A program made the translations under genes and the position numbers. The notes under the pieces are model-generated. The model was not told the origin of the DNA, ran no database searches, and saw only the letters and a program-made list of their open reading frames with translations. Below are positions 43,992 to 55,390 of a DNA stretch of 64,000 nucleotides, piece by piece (the stretch's first letter is position 1; every line of letters starts with the position of its first letter). Location: NCBI RefSeq assembly GCF_902859765.1, contig NZ_CADIJV010000031.1, positions 1 to 64,000 on the forward strand, given 5' to 3'. The stretch is from Achromobacter pulmonis (lineage in GTDB: Bacteria > Pseudomonadota > Gammaproteobacteria > Burkholderiales > Burkholderiaceae_B).

Positions 43992-44891
43992 ATGAAAATC
44001 GATCACGGCAACCTGCGCGCCCTCGCCGCGGTGGTGCGCGAAGGCAGTTTCGAGCGGGCGGCATTGGCCTTGAGCGTGACGCCCTCCGCGGTGTCGCAGC
44101 GAATCAAGGCGCTGGAAGATCGCATGGGGCGTCTGCTGGTCCAGCGCACTGTGCCGGCGGCGGCCACCACCGACGGCCAGGTGCTGGTGCAACTGGCCGA
44201 GCAGACCGCGCTGCTGGAGCACGATGCCTTGAACCGGCTGGGGGTGGCGGACGACGACGTGCCGCATGCCAGCATCCCCATCGCGGTCAACCACGACAGC
44301 CTGGAAACCTGGTTCGTCGACGCGGCCCTGCAATTCTCCAGCCGTACCCGCGCCACGCTCGACATGCAGTCCGAGGACCAGGACCACACCGCGGCATTGC
44401 TGCGCAATGGCGCGGTGCTGGGAGCGGTGACGACGCTGGCCGATCCGGTGCAGGGGTGCCGCATCCATGCGCTGGGCAGCATGCGCTACGTGGCGACCTG
44501 CACGCCGGCTTTCCACAAGCGCTATTTCGCCCAGGGCGTGAATGCGCAGACGCTGGCACAGGCGCCGGTGTTGGTGTTCAACCGCAAGGACGCGTTGCAG
44601 GCGCGGTTCGCGCACAAGATTTCCGACCCGGCGCCGTGGCAGCCGCCGGTCTGGTGGGTGCCGTCCACCCGCGCCTTTGTGCAGGCGACGCTCGGCGGAC
44701 TGGGGTGGACCATGAATCCGCTGCCGCTGGTGCAGGAACATCTTGACGCAGGTCAGTTGATGCTGCTGCGGGGCCGCGCGTGGGAGGACGTGCCGTTGTA
44801 CTGGCAGCATTGGCGGGTAAACTCCGAAGCGATGGAAGCTTTGACCGACTCGGTTCTGTCAGCCGCCCGCAGCCTGGTCCGGCGGCGTTAA
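43992..44891 (+). CDS. argP: ArgP (IciA) family LysR regulator
   Basis: LysR-type regulator of 299 residues. The N-terminus MKIDHGNLRALAAVVREGSFERAALALSVTPSAVSQRIKALEDRMGRLLVQRT matches the ArgP/IciA subgroup in pattern, and the exporter gene lies divergently 149 bases away. In the family it senses lysine and arginine and activates argO. The AT-rich gap between the two genes should hold the shared control region. A copper-chaperone gene follows 21 bases downstream, perhaps by read-through only. Confidence 0.88.
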   Translation: MKIDHGNLRALAAVVREGSFERAALALSVTPSAVSQRIKALEDRMGRLLVQRTVPAAATTDGQVLVQLAEQTALLEHDALNRLGVADDDVPHASIPIAVNHDSLETWFVDAALQFSSRTRATLDMQSEDQDHTAALLRNGAVLGAVTTLADPVQGCRIHALGSMRYVATCTPAFHKRYFAQGVNAQTLAQAPVLVFNRKDALQARFAHKISDPAPWQPPVWWVPSTRAFVQATLGGLGWTMNPLPLVQEHLDAGQLMLLRGRAWEDVPLYWQHWRVNSEAMEALTDSVLSAARSLVRRR

Positions 44892-44912
44892 CCCCATAGG
44901 AGAACACCCCCC

Positions 44913-45404
44913 ATGAACATCCGCAAGTTCGCCGCTGTCGCCGTCCTGGGCCTGTGCGCAGCCGGTTCGGCCTGGGCCAAGGATTACAAGGTAGGCGATG
45001 TCGAGGTCGACGATCTCTGGGTGCGCGCGTCCGCCCCGGGGCAATCCAACGGCGCGGGCTATATGGACATCGACAACGATGCCAAGACGCCTGATCGCCT
45101 GTTGTCGGTCACCTCCGAGGCCGCCGAACGCGTCGAGTTGCATACCGTGGAGACGGCCAACGGCGTGGCCAAGATGCGCCAGGTCGAAGGCGGCATCGCG
45201 CTGCCGGCCAGTGGCGAGGTCAAACTGGCCCCGGGCGGCTACCACGTCATGTTCATCAAGCTGAAGGCGCCGTTTGCCGAGGGCGCCACCGTGCCGGCCA
45301 CGCTCAAGTTCGAGAAGGCGGGCGAGGTGGCGGTGCAGTTCAAGGTCAAGCCGGCCTCGCACAACCCCGGCATGAGCCACGAGCACGGCGCGATGAAGCA
45401 CTGA
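44913..45404 (+). CDS. PCuAC-type periplasmic copper chaperone
   Basis: Periplasmic copper(I)-binding protein of 163 residues with a signal peptide ending at AWA (residue 22). The PCuAC (DUF461) pattern is present: VRASAPGQSNGAGYMDI, then the metal site of His and Met spread over VELHTVETANGVAKMRQVEGG and PGGYHVMFIKL. The C-terminal tail HNPGMSHEHGAMKH is a second His/Met-rich copper-binding stretch. Such proteins deliver copper to cytochrome oxidase. AGGAGAA stands before the ATG. A terminator follows. Confidence 0.9.
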   Translation: MNIRKFAAVAVLGLCAAGSAWAKDYKVGDVEVDDLWVRASAPGQSNGAGYMDIDNDAKTPDRLLSVTSEAAERVELHTVETANGVAKMRQVEGGIALPASGEVKLAPGGYHVMFIKLKAPFAEGATVPATLKFEKAGEVAVQFKVKPASHNPGMSHEHGAMKH

Positions 45405-45430
45405 TCGCGCCGGACTGTTCGGCAATGAAG

Positions 45431-45466
45431 AAAGGCGGCGGGCGATTCGAGCCTGCCGCCTTTTTT
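45431..45466 (+). terminator. Intrinsic terminator after the copper chaperone gene
   Basis: Stem AAAGGCGGCGGGC (45431-45443) with GCCTGCCGCCTTT (45451-45463), one G-T pair, a 7-base loop and a run of T at 45461-45466. It is a typical rho-independent terminator on the plus strand and may also serve the converging glutamate dehydrogenase gene. Confidence 0.88.
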
Positions 45467-45504
45467 GTCGCGGTGCGCCGGCGCCTGGCGCGCCGGCCTG
45501 GCGA

Positions 45505-46851
<1,347 letters not shown>

Positions 46852-47301
46852 GATCTCCTTGGGGGCGCTTCGAATGAGTGCGGAGATGCGCCGTATTGGG
46901 GCGTTGTTTCTCCGTTTTGGTGCGAGTTGCACCGGCTTGGTGCGGGATTGTAGGGCTATTTTGTTGCCCTGCGCAAAGCGGGAAAGTGCGCCATCACCTT
47001 GATATCAAAGCACTTTTTTATTGTTTTATCGGGGACGTATGGTGTTTGGGGTGGCGCGCCGGGAACCTTGTCTGTCATGGGGCGCCGCGGGAGGCATTGA
47101 ATTCACAGGGAAATTTTATGTGTCCCCAATATTATTCAATCCTGGCGGGCAGCGCGCAATCGCCATCTCATAGGGGAATCCCGCGCATGAGTGAAGCATG
47201 GTCTTATTCTGACGGAGCCATTTCCTATTATGTGTCCCTAATTATATTTTGATCCGGATCAGGCACGGGCGGCGCAATGATGATTCCGCCGCCGCGGCTT
47301 T
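46852..47301. other. Intergenic region with diverged direct repeats, possible mobile-element remnant
   Basis: About 450 bases between gdhA and the exonuclease gene, less GC-rich than its surroundings. An open frame of 124 codons crosses it but has poor coding character and no ribosome-binding site. Two imperfect direct repeats share TTATGTGTCCC followed by an AT-rich stretch (47116-47145 and 47228-47257). No transposase is encoded. Sequences with TGTGTCCC-type ends border REP-associated transposase genes in many Proteobacteria, so this may be a relic of one; this is a weak inference. Confidence 0.4.
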
Positions 47302-48090
47302 TCAGAGTGTGGCGTCGTAGTCGATGGTCAACGGCGCGTGGTCGGAAAAGCGTTCGTCCTTGTAGATGGCAACGCTGCGGGCGCGGGCCGCGATCCCGGG
47401 CGTGGCGATCTGGTAGTCGATGCGCCACCCTACGTTCTTGGCCCAGGCCTGGCCGCGATTGCTCCACCAGGTGTATTGGTCGGGACGGTCGTCGATGGCG
47501 CGGAACACGTCGACGAAGCCGCGCTTGTCGAACACGTCGGTCAGCCAGGCGCGTTCCTCGGGCAGGAAGCCGGAATTCTTCAGGTTGCCCTTCCAGTTCT
47601 TCAGGTCGATTTCCTTGTGCGCGATGTTCCAGTCGCCACAGATGATGAATTCGCGGCCGGTCTTCTTGTGTTCGCGCATCAGCTCGTCGATCCAGGGGCC
47701 GAAGCGGTCCAGGAAGCGGTACTTGGCCTGTTGGCGCTCGTCGCCGCTGGAGCCGGAGGGCAGGTAGGCGCTGATGACGGACAGGTTCTTCCAGTCGGCG
47801 CGGATGATGCGGCCTTCGTGGTCGAACTCTTCGCAGCCCAGGCCGATGCTGACGCGTTCGGCCGCATCGCGCAGGTAGATGCCGACACCGCTGTAACCCT
47901 TCTTCTCGGCGTGATGGAAATGGCCGGTATAGCCCGGCGGGTGGCGCAATTCGTCGGTCAGGTCGCCGTCCGAAATCTTGATTTCCTGCAGGCAGAGCAC
48001 GTCGGCCGCGTGTTTTTCCATCCAGGGTTGCAGGCCCTTGCGGAAGGCGGACCGGATGCCATTGAGGTTGATCGACGTGATGCGCAGCAA
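47302..48090 (-). CDS. Exodeoxyribonuclease III family AP endonuclease
   Basis: Mg-dependent 3'-5' exonuclease/AP endonuclease of the ExoIII family for base-excision repair, 262 residues. Catalytic motifs present: LQEIK (metal-binding Glu), GDWNIAH (Asp and Asn), WRIDYQ and SDHAPL (the terminal Asp-His). The start is TTG 48090 supported by AGGAG seven bases upstream. It resembles xthA2-type enzymes next to pyrE in related genomes. It is divergent from pyrE, 134 bases away. Confidence 0.92.
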   Translation of the reverse strand: MLRITSINLNGIRSAFRKGLQPWMEKHAADVLCLQEIKISDGDLTDELRHPPGYTGHFHHAEKKGYSGVGIYLRDAAERVSIGLGCEEFDHEGRIIRADWKNLSVISAYLPSGSSGDERQQAKYRFLDRFGPWIDELMREHKKTGREFIICGDWNIAHKEIDLKNWKGNLKNSGFLPEERAWLTDVFDKRGFVDVFRAIDDRPDQYTWWSNRGQAWAKNVGWRIDYQIATPGIAARARSVAIYKDERFSDHAPLTIDYDATL

Positions 48091-48224
48091 AGCGGGACTC
48101 CTGTAGAGCGGCCAGGAACGGCCGGAACCATGCCAGGAATTTAACCGACTCGACGACGTTGTCCGGGAATGGCCCCGACACCGGATAAAATGCCGGGGTT
48201 TGTCACCTCCCGGATCCTGCCCGC

Positions 48225-48914
48225 ATGTCTGCCGCCCACACCGCCTCCGCCACCTCGCTCGATTTCGTCCGCTTCGCCCTGAACGAAGGCGTGTTGCGCT
48301 TCGGCAGCTTCAAGGTCAAGTCCGGCCGCATCAGTCCGTACTTCTTCAATGCGGGCCTGTTCAACAGCGGCGCGTCGGTGGGCAAACTGGCCGGCTTCTA
48401 CGCCCAGGCGTTGCTGGATTCCGGCGTGGCCTTCGACATGCTGTTCGGCCCGGCCTACAAGGGCATCCCGCTGGCCACCGCCACCGCCGTCGCGCTGGCC
48501 AATCATCCGGCCATGCAGGGGCGCAACGACGTGCCGTTCGCCTACAACCGCAAGGAAGCCAAGGACCACGGCGAAGGCGGCACCCTGGTGGGCGCGCCCC
48601 TCAAGGGCAAGGTCGTCATCATCGACGACGTGATCACGGCGGGCACTTCGGTGCGCGAGTCGGTGGAGATCATCCGCAACGCCGGCGCCGAGCCGGCCGC
48701 CGTGCTGATCGCCATGGACCGCATGGAGCGCGCCGGCGCCGATGACGCGCTGTCGCCGCATTCGGCGGTACAGGACGTGGCCAAGACCTACGGCATCCCG
48801 GTGGTGGCGATCGCGTCGCTGGCTGACATCATGGCGCTGCTGCAGGACGACGCCGCATTTGCCGAACACCGCGACGCAGTGCAGGCGTACCGGACGAAGT
48901 ACGGGGTGAAATAA
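48225..48914 (+). CDS. pyrE: Orotate phosphoribosyltransferase
   Basis: PyrE, 229 residues, converts orotate and PRPP to orotidine 5'-phosphate in pyrimidine synthesis. The PRPP-binding motif [16 protein letters not shown] is intact, and [21 protein letters not shown] and [12 protein letters not shown] are typical of the enzyme. It is a single gene, divergent from the exonuclease gene. After its stop comes the decayed vapC-like gene on the other strand. Confidence 0.95.
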   Translation: MSAAHTASATSLDFVRFALNEGVLRFGSFKVKSGRISPYFFNAGLFNSGASVGKLAGFYAQALLDSGVAFDMLFGPAYKGIPLATATAVALANHPAMQGRNDVPFAYNRKEAKDHGEGGTLVGAPLKGKVVIIDDVITAGTSVRESVEIIRNAGAEPAAVLIAMDRMERAGADDALSPHSAVQDVAKTYGIPVVAIASLADIMALLQDDAAFAEHRDAVQAYRTKYGVK

Positions 48915-48959
48915 ACCCGGACCGGTGTGAGCTGGCCTGCCGGCTTCCGTATCGGGCCG

Positions 48960-49404
48960 CCGGGGACTCCAGCCTGCTGGCCGGCGCTTCAGGGCCGATG
49001 ACGACGACATCGCAGGCATATGCCGCTTGCGCCAGGCGCTTGTCGAAGGTGGCCAGTGCGACAGCGTGCCAAAGCGCAAGTTCCAGGTACGACGCGTCAT
49101 ACACCGTGAGGGCGTGTTCCCGGGCAAGGGCGACACAGGGCGGCAGCCAGGTGGCGGCAGGGCGGCTTTCGTTGACCACCGGCGCCATCTTCAACCGCGT
49201 CGAGAATTTTTTTAGCATGTCTGGCGTGGCTTGCCGCAACCGTTCGATGCGTAAGGCTCCCTGGGCGACTTCCAGCTTCCAGATCGATGGGACGCGCGGG
49301 CTTGTCAATCAGGCCTTCCAGTATCGTGAGCGCTTGCCCACTGGGGTCTGGCTGGGCAATTGCAGCCAGCTCAAGGCAACCGACGCATCGAGCACGAGCG
49401 TCAT
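48960..49404 (-). pseudogene. Broken PIN-domain (VapC-like) toxin gene
   Basis: Remnant of a PIN-domain ribonuclease. From ATG 49404 the frame gives MTLVLDASVALSWLQLPSQ, the standard VapC opening with the first acidic residue, then runs into TGA at residue 32. The following segment (LTILEGLIDKP) continues in another frame, consistent with loss of one C in the short C run near 49342. The frame then returns to the first one, so VPSIWKLEVA and the C-terminal part (VYDASYLELALW, LATFDKRLAQAA) are again in phase. Two frameshifts are therefore implied. Beyond about 48985 the family likeness ends and the frame runs on into pyrE. The upstream start overlaps the antitoxin stop. Confidence 0.7.
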
Positions 49405-49652
49405 TCGCGTATCCCCTTCACGGCATACCACCAGGTGGCGTCGTCCACATACGGGATGCCCTTGAATTGCTTGAGTTCCTCGATCGCGCGGTGCGCCTCT
49501 TCGGTCAGCAGCGGGTTGACCCGCCAGAACTGGGCATACGCCCTGCCGTCCCGGGTGATGACGACGCGGGTCCCGGTATGGGCCGCTTCAATGAGTTCAT
49601 CCAGTCGCTCGGCGACCTGTTCTTGCGGAACGGATAGATAGGGGGTGGTCAT
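49401..49652 (-). CDS. Phd/VapB-type antitoxin
   Basis: Antitoxin-like protein of 83 residues. MTTPYLSVPQEQVAERLDELIEAAHTGTRVVITRDGRAYAQFWRV matches the Phd/YefM-type pattern (a strand-helix-helix start with VVITRDGRxxA). ATG 49652 is chosen; the frame is open 16 codons further but without a ribosome-binding site. Its stop overlaps the start of the VapC-like gene in AATGA, the normal toxin-antitoxin arrangement. As the toxin gene is broken, this antitoxin is probably an orphan left from an inactivated module. Confidence 0.78.
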   Translation of the reverse strand: MTTPYLSVPQEQVAERLDELIEAAHTGTRVVITRDGRAYAQFWRVNPLLTEEAHRAIEELKQFKGIPYVDDATWWYAVKGIRE

Positions 49653-49697
49653 GGCCAAGTCTCCGGCGCAAAATCGACCAGACCATTCTTGGCCAAA

Positions 49698-49724
49698 CAA
49701 AAAGCCGCGGCAAGATGCCGCGGC
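49698..49724 (-). terminator. Intrinsic terminator of gatCAB
   Basis: Perfect 8-base stem GCCGCGGC (49704-49711) with GCCGCGGC (49717-49724; self-complementary arms) and a 5-base loop. In the leftward direction it is followed by TTTTTGTTT, giving a good rho-independent terminator 55 bases beyond the gatB stop. Confidence 0.8.
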
Positions 49725-49778
49725 CTTCGGTTCGGTCTGATACTGCGCCGGCCCCCGTGACAGCGGGCCGGCCGGGGA

Positions 49779-51236
49779 TCAGCTGTCCAGCTTCTGCTTG
49801 AGCAGGTCGTTGACCTGCTGCGGGTTGGCCTTGCCGCGCGCCGCCTTCATGATCTGGCCCACCAGCGAGTTGAACGCCTTCTGCTTGCCGGCGCGGTATT
49901 CCTCGACGATGGCCGGATTGGCCGCCAGCACGTCGTCGATCATGGCGCCGATGGCGCCGCTGTCGCTGATCTGCTTGAGGCCGCGGGCCTCGATGATGGC
50001 GTCGGGCTGGCCGCCGTTCTCGCCGGCCCACATGGCGCCGAACACTTCGCGCGCGATCTTGTTGGAGATGGTGCCGTCGATGATGCGGTTGATCAGCGCG
50101 GCCAGGGCCGGGGCCTGCACCGGGGATTCGGCGATGGCCTTTTCTTCCTTGTTCAGGGTGGCGGCCACTTCGCCCATGATCCAGTTGGCGGCGAGCTTGG
50201 CCTGGCCGGCCGGCAGCGCGTGCGCCACGGCCTCGAAGTAGGCGGCCAGATCGCGGCTGACGGTCAGCTGGGCGGCGTCGTAGGCCGGCAGGCCGTACTC
50301 GGATTCGAAGCGGGCGCGCTGCGCGGCCGGCAGCTCGGGCATGGCGGCGCGGACTTCGTCGACCCATGCGCGCGAGATCACCAGCGTGGGCAGGTCGGGA
50401 TCGGGGAAGTAGCGGTAGTCGTGCGCGTCTTCCTTGCTGCGCATGCTGCGGGTTTCGTCGCGGTCGGCGTCGTACAGGCGGGTTTCCTGCACCACGGTGC
50501 CGCCGTCCTCGATCAGTTCGATCTGGCGCCGCGCTTCATAGGTGATGGCGCGTTCCAGGAAGCGGAACGAGTTGACGTTCTTGATCTCGGTGCGGGTGCC
50601 GAATTCCTTCTGGCCGACCGGGCGCACCGACACGTTGGCGTCGCAGCGGAACGAACCTTCCTGCATGTTGCCGTCGCAGATGCCGAGCCACACCACCAGG
50701 CTGTGCAGGGCGCGGGCGTAGGCCACGGCCTCGGCGGCCGAGCGCATTTCCGGTTCGGTGACGATTTCCAGCAGCGGCGTGCCCGCGCGGTTCAGGTCGA
50801 TGCCGCTGGCCGGCGCGCCATTGGCCAGGGTGAAGTCGTCGTGCAGCGACTTGCCGGCGTCTTCTTCCAGGTGGGCGCGCGTCAGGTTGACGGTTTTTTC
50901 TTCCTCGCCCACGAAGAACGACAGCGAGCCGCCCACCACCACCGGCAGCTCGTACTGGCTGATCTGGTAGCCCTTGGGCAGGTCGGGGTAGAAGTAGTTC
51001 TTGCGCGCGAACACCGAGCGCGGCGCGATCTCGGCGCCGACCGCCAGGCCGAAGCGGATGGCGCGTTCGGCGGCGCCGCGGTTCATGACCGGCAGGCTGC
51101 CCGGCAGCGCCAGGTCGACTTCGTTGGCATGCGTGTTGGGCGCGGCGCCGAATTCAGTGCTGCTGCCCGAAAAGATCTTGGAGTCGGTGGAAAGCTGCGT
51201 GTGCGTTTCCAGGCCGATGACGATTTCCCAGTTCAT
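49779..51236 (-). CDS. gatB: Asp-tRNA(Asn)/Glu-tRNA(Gln) amidotransferase subunit B
   Basis: GatB, 485 residues, the tRNA-binding and kinase subunit of the GatCAB complex that converts Glu-tRNA(Gln) and Asp-tRNA(Asn) to the correct amides. Diagnostic are [65 protein letters not shown] and a C-terminal YqeY-like domain. It begins 2 bases after the gatA stop. The gene order gatC-gatA-gatB is normal for Betaproteobacteria. Confidence 0.95.
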   Translation of the reverse strand: MNWEIVIGLETHTQLSTDSKIFSGSSTEFGAAPNTHANEVDLALPGSLPVMNRGAAERAIRFGLAVGAEIAPRSVFARKNYFYPDLPKGYQISQYELPVVVGGSLSFFVGEEEKTVNLTRAHLEEDAGKSLHDDFTLANGAPASGIDLNRAGTPLLEIVTEPEMRSAAEAVAYARALHSLVVWLGICDGNMQEGSFRCDANVSVRPVGQKEFGTRTEIKNVNSFRFLERAITYEARRQIELIEDGGTVVQETRLYDADRDETRSMRSKEDAHDYRYFPDPDLPTLVISRAWVDEVRAAMPELPAAQRARFESEYGLPAYDAAQLTVSRDLAAYFEAVAHALPAGQAKLAANWIMGEVAATLNKEEKAIAESPVQAPALAALINRIIDGTISNKIAREVFGAMWAGENGGQPDAIIEARGLKQISDSGAIGAMIDDVLAANPAIVEEYRAGKQKAFNSLVGQIMKAARGKANPQQVNDLLKQKLDS

Positions 51237-51238
51237 GC

Positions 51239-52837
51239 TTAGGCGTCCTGCTGGGCCGGCGTGGCCTTGTGCCACGTCGTGACTTGTTGGTAGCGGTCGG
51301 CGATGGCCAGGAGGCGGCCTTCGTCGAAGTAGTTGCCGATGATCTGCAGGCCGACGGGGCGGCGGCCTGCGCCGCCGGGCCGCCCCAAGGCGCTGGCAGC
51401 CCCCTCGGGGGGCGTCTGTCCCGCGTCCGCGCCGGTGCCGAAGCCGCACGGAACCGACATGGCGGGCAGGCCGGCCAGGCTGACGCCCAGCGTGTAGACG
51501 TCGGCCAGCCAGTCGGCGGTGGGGTCGTCGCGGTTGTCGCCGATGTTCTTGGCTACCGTCGGGGTCACCGGGCCCATGATGACGTCGCACTGGCCGGCGA
51601 AGGCGCGCTGGAAGTCCTGGGCGATCATGCGGCGCAGGCGCTGGGCCTGCAGATAGTAGGCGTCGTAGTAGCCGTGAGACAGCACGTAGGTGCCGATCAG
51701 GATGCGGCGCTTGACCTCGTCGCCGAAGCCTTCGGCGCGCGAGCGGCTGATCATCTCGTTCAGGTCGCCGTACTGCGCGGCGCGGTGGCCGTAGCGCACG
51801 CCGTCGTAGCGCGCCAGGTTGCTGGAGGCTTCGGCGGGAGCGATGACGTAGTAGGCGGGGATGGCCAGCTCGGTGCGCGGCAGCGACACCGGCACGCGCA
51901 CCGCGCCCAGGGCCTCGAACTGTTCCAGGGCGGCCTGCACCGCGGCGGCCACGTCGGGCGCCAGGCCGGCGCCGAAGTATTCCTCGGGCACGCCGATGCG
52001 CAGGCCTTTCAGGGGCTGGCTGCCGGCGGCGTCGAACTTGCCCTGCGCGGCGTCGAAGTCGCGCCGCACGCGGCCCGGTTCGTTGACGGCGGCATCGCAT
52101 TTTTCCAGGCTGGTGGCGTCGCGCGGATCGAAGCCGCTGATGACGTCCAGCAGTTCGAGCAGGTCGCGGCTGCTGGGGGCCAGCGGGCCGGCCTGGTCCA
52201 GGCTGGAGCCGAAGGCCACCATGCCATAGCGCGACACGGTGCCGTAGGTCGGCTTGATGCCGCTGACGCCGCACAGCGCGGCGGGCTGGCGTACCGAGCC
52301 GCCGGTGTCGGTGCCGGTGGCGGCGGCCACCAGGCGGGCGGCCACGGCGGCGGCCGAGCCGCCCGAGGAGCCGCCGGGCACGGCGGTGGGGTCCCAGGGG
52401 TTGCGGACCACGCCGTAGGCCGAGTTCTCGTTGCCCGAGCCCATGGCGAACTCGTCGCAGTTGAGCTTGCCCAGCGACACGGCGCCGGCAGCCTGCAGGC
52501 GCTCGACCACGGTGGCGTCGAACGGGCTGACGTAGCCGTCCAGCATCTTGCTGCCGGCGGTGGTGCGCCAGCCGCGGGTGACGAAGGCGTCCTTGTGGGC
52601 AATGGGCACGCCGGCCAGGGGGCCGGCGGTGCCGGCGGCCAGCGCGGCGTCGGCGGCGCGCGCCTGGGCCAGCGTCAATTCGGCATCAATATGTAAGAAG
52701 GCGTTCAGGCCGCGGGCCGCCTCGGCGGCCGCCAGCGAGCTTTGCGCCAGTTCGACGGCGCTGACCTGGCGTTGGGCGAGGGCCGCGCGCAGGGCGGCGA
52801 TCCCCTCGAATTGGGTGTGCAGGGCGGGTTGGGTCAT
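51239..52837 (-). CDS. gatA: Asp-tRNA(Asn)/Glu-tRNA(Gln) amidotransferase subunit A with an in-frame insert
   Basis: GatA, the glutaminase/amidase subunit of GatCAB, 532 residues. The amidase-signature catalytic residues are present: the Lys in VPIAHKDAF and the Ser residues in [16 protein letters not shown] and [12 protein letters not shown]. The protein is about 25 residues longer than usual. The extra 25 codons (residues 468-492, DNA 51362-51436) split the conserved CGFG...[11 protein letters not shown] segment and are encoded by a two-hairpin G/C-rich sequence of the kind normally found between genes. The insert lies in a loop after the core and is likely tolerated. gatC lies 3 bases upstream, gatB 2 bases downstream. 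Confidence 0.95.
   Translation of the reverse strand: MTQPALHTQFEGIAALRAALAQRQVSAVELAQSSLAAAEAARGLNAFLHIDAELTLAQARAADAALAAGTAGPLAGVPIAHKDAFVTRGWRTTAGSKMLDGYVSPFDATVVERLQAAGAVSLGKLNCDEFAMGSGNENSAYGVVRNPWDPTAVPGGSSGGSAAAVAARLVAAATGTDTGGSVRQPAALCGVSGIKPTYGTVSRYGMVAFGSSLDQAGPLAPSSRDLLELLDVISGFDPRDATSLEKCDAAVNEPGRVRRDFDAAQGKFDAAGSQPLKGLRIGVPEEYFGAGLAPDVAAAVQAALEQFEALGAVRVPVSLPRTELAIPAYYVIAPAEASSNLARYDGVRYGHRAAQYGDLNEMISRSRAEGFGDEVKRRILIGTYVLSHGYYDAYYLQAQRLRRMIAQDFQRAFAGQCDVIMGPVTPTVAKNIGDNRDDPTADWLADVYTLGVSLAGLPAMSVPCGFGTGADAGQTPPEGAASALGRPGGAGRRPVGLQIIGNYFDEGRLLAIADRYQQVTTWHKATPAQQDA
51362..51436. repeat. REP-like element inserted in frame in gatA
   Basis: 75 bases (25 codons) with two hairpins: GGCGGC-ctgc-GCCGCC at the left edge (51361-51376) and GCCCCC-tc-GGGGGG at 51399-51412. 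The same double-hairpin design is seen between genes at 29826-29856. It keeps the gatA frame open. Confidence 0.65.
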
Positions 52838-52840
52838 GGC

Positions 52841-53149
52841 TTAGTCGAGAACCTTGGGGACCAGGAAAAGACCGTCCTGGGCGTCGGGGGCGTTGGCCAG
52901 CAGTTCGGCGCGGCGGGCCTCCGAGGCGGTTTCGGTGACGGCGTCCTGGCGCAGGCGCAGCACGATGTCCTCATGGGCGGACAGCGGGTGGGCCAGGGGT
53001 TCGACGCCCTGGGTATCGACGGCCTGCAGCCGTTCGATCAGGTGGAGGATGCCATTGAGTTCGGCCTGCGCGTGGGCGCGCTGGTCCGGGGTCAGTTCGA
53101 TTCTGGCCAGCCTGGCAATGCGGGCCACATCTGTGTCATTGAGCGCCAT
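52841..53149 (-). CDS. gatC: Asp-tRNA(Asn)/Glu-tRNA(Gln) amidotransferase subunit C
   Basis: GatC, 102 residues, the small subunit that stabilises the GatA-GatB complex. MALNDTDVARIARLARIELT and the C-terminal AELLANAPDAQDGLFLVPKVLD (family motif NAP-x-x-x-x-G-x-F-x-VPKV) are diagnostic. ATG 53149 gives standard length. It is the first gene of gatCAB and is divergent from mreB, with 228 bases between. Confidence 0.95.
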   Translation of the reverse strand: MALNDTDVARIARLARIELTPDQRAHAQAELNGILHLIERLQAVDTQGVEPLAHPLSAHEDIVLRLRQDAVTETASEARRAELLANAPDAQDGLFLVPKVLD

Positions 53150-53226
53150 GGGGATTGCAAATATCGAGAAGCGGAGGCCGAGGGGAGGGACTGGGCAGTA
53201 TGCACATGCCAAACCCGTTACAAAGC

Positions 53227-53255
53227 TTGAATAGCCTGCATTTATGCGCTATTTC
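53227..53255 (+). promoter_or_regulatory. Candidate promoter of the mre operon
   Basis: TTGAAT (53227-53232) and TATTTC (53250-53255) with 17 bases between, in the AT-rich gap between gatC and mreB, about 120 bases before the mreB start. The match is moderate; other pairs in the same AT-rich stretch are possible. Confidence 0.3.
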
Positions 53256-53371
53256 CGGGGAAATTATAAGTTATGATTCACGGTTTAATCGCCGTGATGA
53301 CAGGCGCACCCAGGGTTTCCCGGGTGGCACGCCCCGCGGCATGACCCCAATTCCCCCCAGAATTTAGCTGA

Positions 53372-54421
<1,050 letters not shown>

Positions 54422-54505
54422 TCCCGCCCGCCAGCCCGGAGCCCCGCTTTTCCACGGCTCCGGCCGCTGCGGGAGCAGCGGGCGCGGGTGCCCGGGCTGA
54501 GATTC

Positions 54506-55390
54506 ATGCAACGACAAGGGACTCCTCCCCTATTCAGGCGCGGCCCTCCGGCAGAGGTGCGGCTGGTCATCCTGGTCGTCCTGGCATTGGCTTTGATCAT
54601 CATGGATTCGCAGTGGCGCATGCTGGAACCGGCGCGCCGGGCGATGTCCGTGGCGTTGTATCCCTTCCAGCGCGCCGTCATGGCGCCGCGCGACCTGGTC
54701 CAGCAGGTCAACGAATGGGTCAATGCCGCCAATCTCATCCGCAGTGAAAACGAAGCCTTGCAGCGCCAGCGCATCGAGCTGGCCCAGGTGGCCACGCACG
54801 CCGCGCAGCTGGCCGCCGAAAACGCCCAGTTGCGCCGCCTGCTGGGCGTGACCGACACCGTGGCGCAATCGGCCGTGGTGGTCGAGGTGCTGTACGAGCC
54901 CTCCAATGCGTTCAACCAGCGGCTGGTGTTCAACAAGGGCAGCAAGGCCGGCCTGGCGCCCGGTATGCCGGTGATCGACGAAGGCGGCGTGGTGGGCCAG
55001 ATCGTGCGGGTGACGCCGATGACGGCCGAGGCCGCCCTGGTCACCGACGAGCAGGTTTCGATCCCGGTGCAATTGCTGCGCAATGGCTTGCGCCTGATCG
55101 CCTTTGGCGGGAACTCTCCTGGCAAGATGGAGGTCCGTTATCTGGCCGCCAATGCCGACATCAAGGAAGGCGATACCATTGTCACCAGTGGTGTCGGTGG
55201 GTTGTTCCCGGCCGGCTTGCCGGTGGCCAAGGTGACCTCGGTCGAACGCGATACCGCTTCGGGCTTCGCGCGCGCCGTCTGCGAGCCGCTGGCCCACCCT
55301 GAACGCTATCGCCACTTCCTGGTCCTGCAGGTGGATGTGGAACGCGCCGAATCCAACCGTCAGGAGGTCGATTCCGGTGGATCGGACTAA
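54506..55390 (+). CDS. mreC: Rod-shape-determining protein MreC
   Basis: MreC, 294 residues from ATG 54506 (a GTG at 54488 is an alternative start). It has a short cytoplasmic N-terminus MQRQGTPPLFRRGPPAEVRL, one membrane helix (about 20-40), a coiled-coil stretch with ENEALQRQRIELAQVATHAAQLAAENAQLRRLLG, and the periplasmic beta-barrel domains with VVIDEGGVVGQIVRV. It links MreB to the PBP2-RodA wall synthase. Its 3' end overlaps the mreD start by 14 bases. Confidence 0.93.
   Translation: MQRQGTPPLFRRGPPAEVRLVILVVLALALIIMDSQWRMLEPARRAMSVALYPFQRAVMAPRDLVQQVNEWVNAANLIRSENEALQRQRIELAQVATHAAQLAAENAQLRRLLGVTDTVAQSAVVVEVLYEPSNAFNQRLVFNKGSKAGLAPGMPVIDEGGVVGQIVRVTPMTAEAALVTDEQVSIPVQLLRNGLRLIAFGGNSPGKMEVRYLAANADIKEGDTIVTSGVGGLFPAGLPVAKVTSVERDTASGFARAVCEPLAHPERYRHFLVLQVDVERAESNRQEVDSGGSD

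Noticed and set aside
46878-47252. Open frame of 124 codons between gdhA and the exonuclease gene
   Set aside because: No ribosome-binding site, unusual Cys/Trp-rich composition, and it crosses the gdhA promoter region and both direct repeats; not a credible gene.
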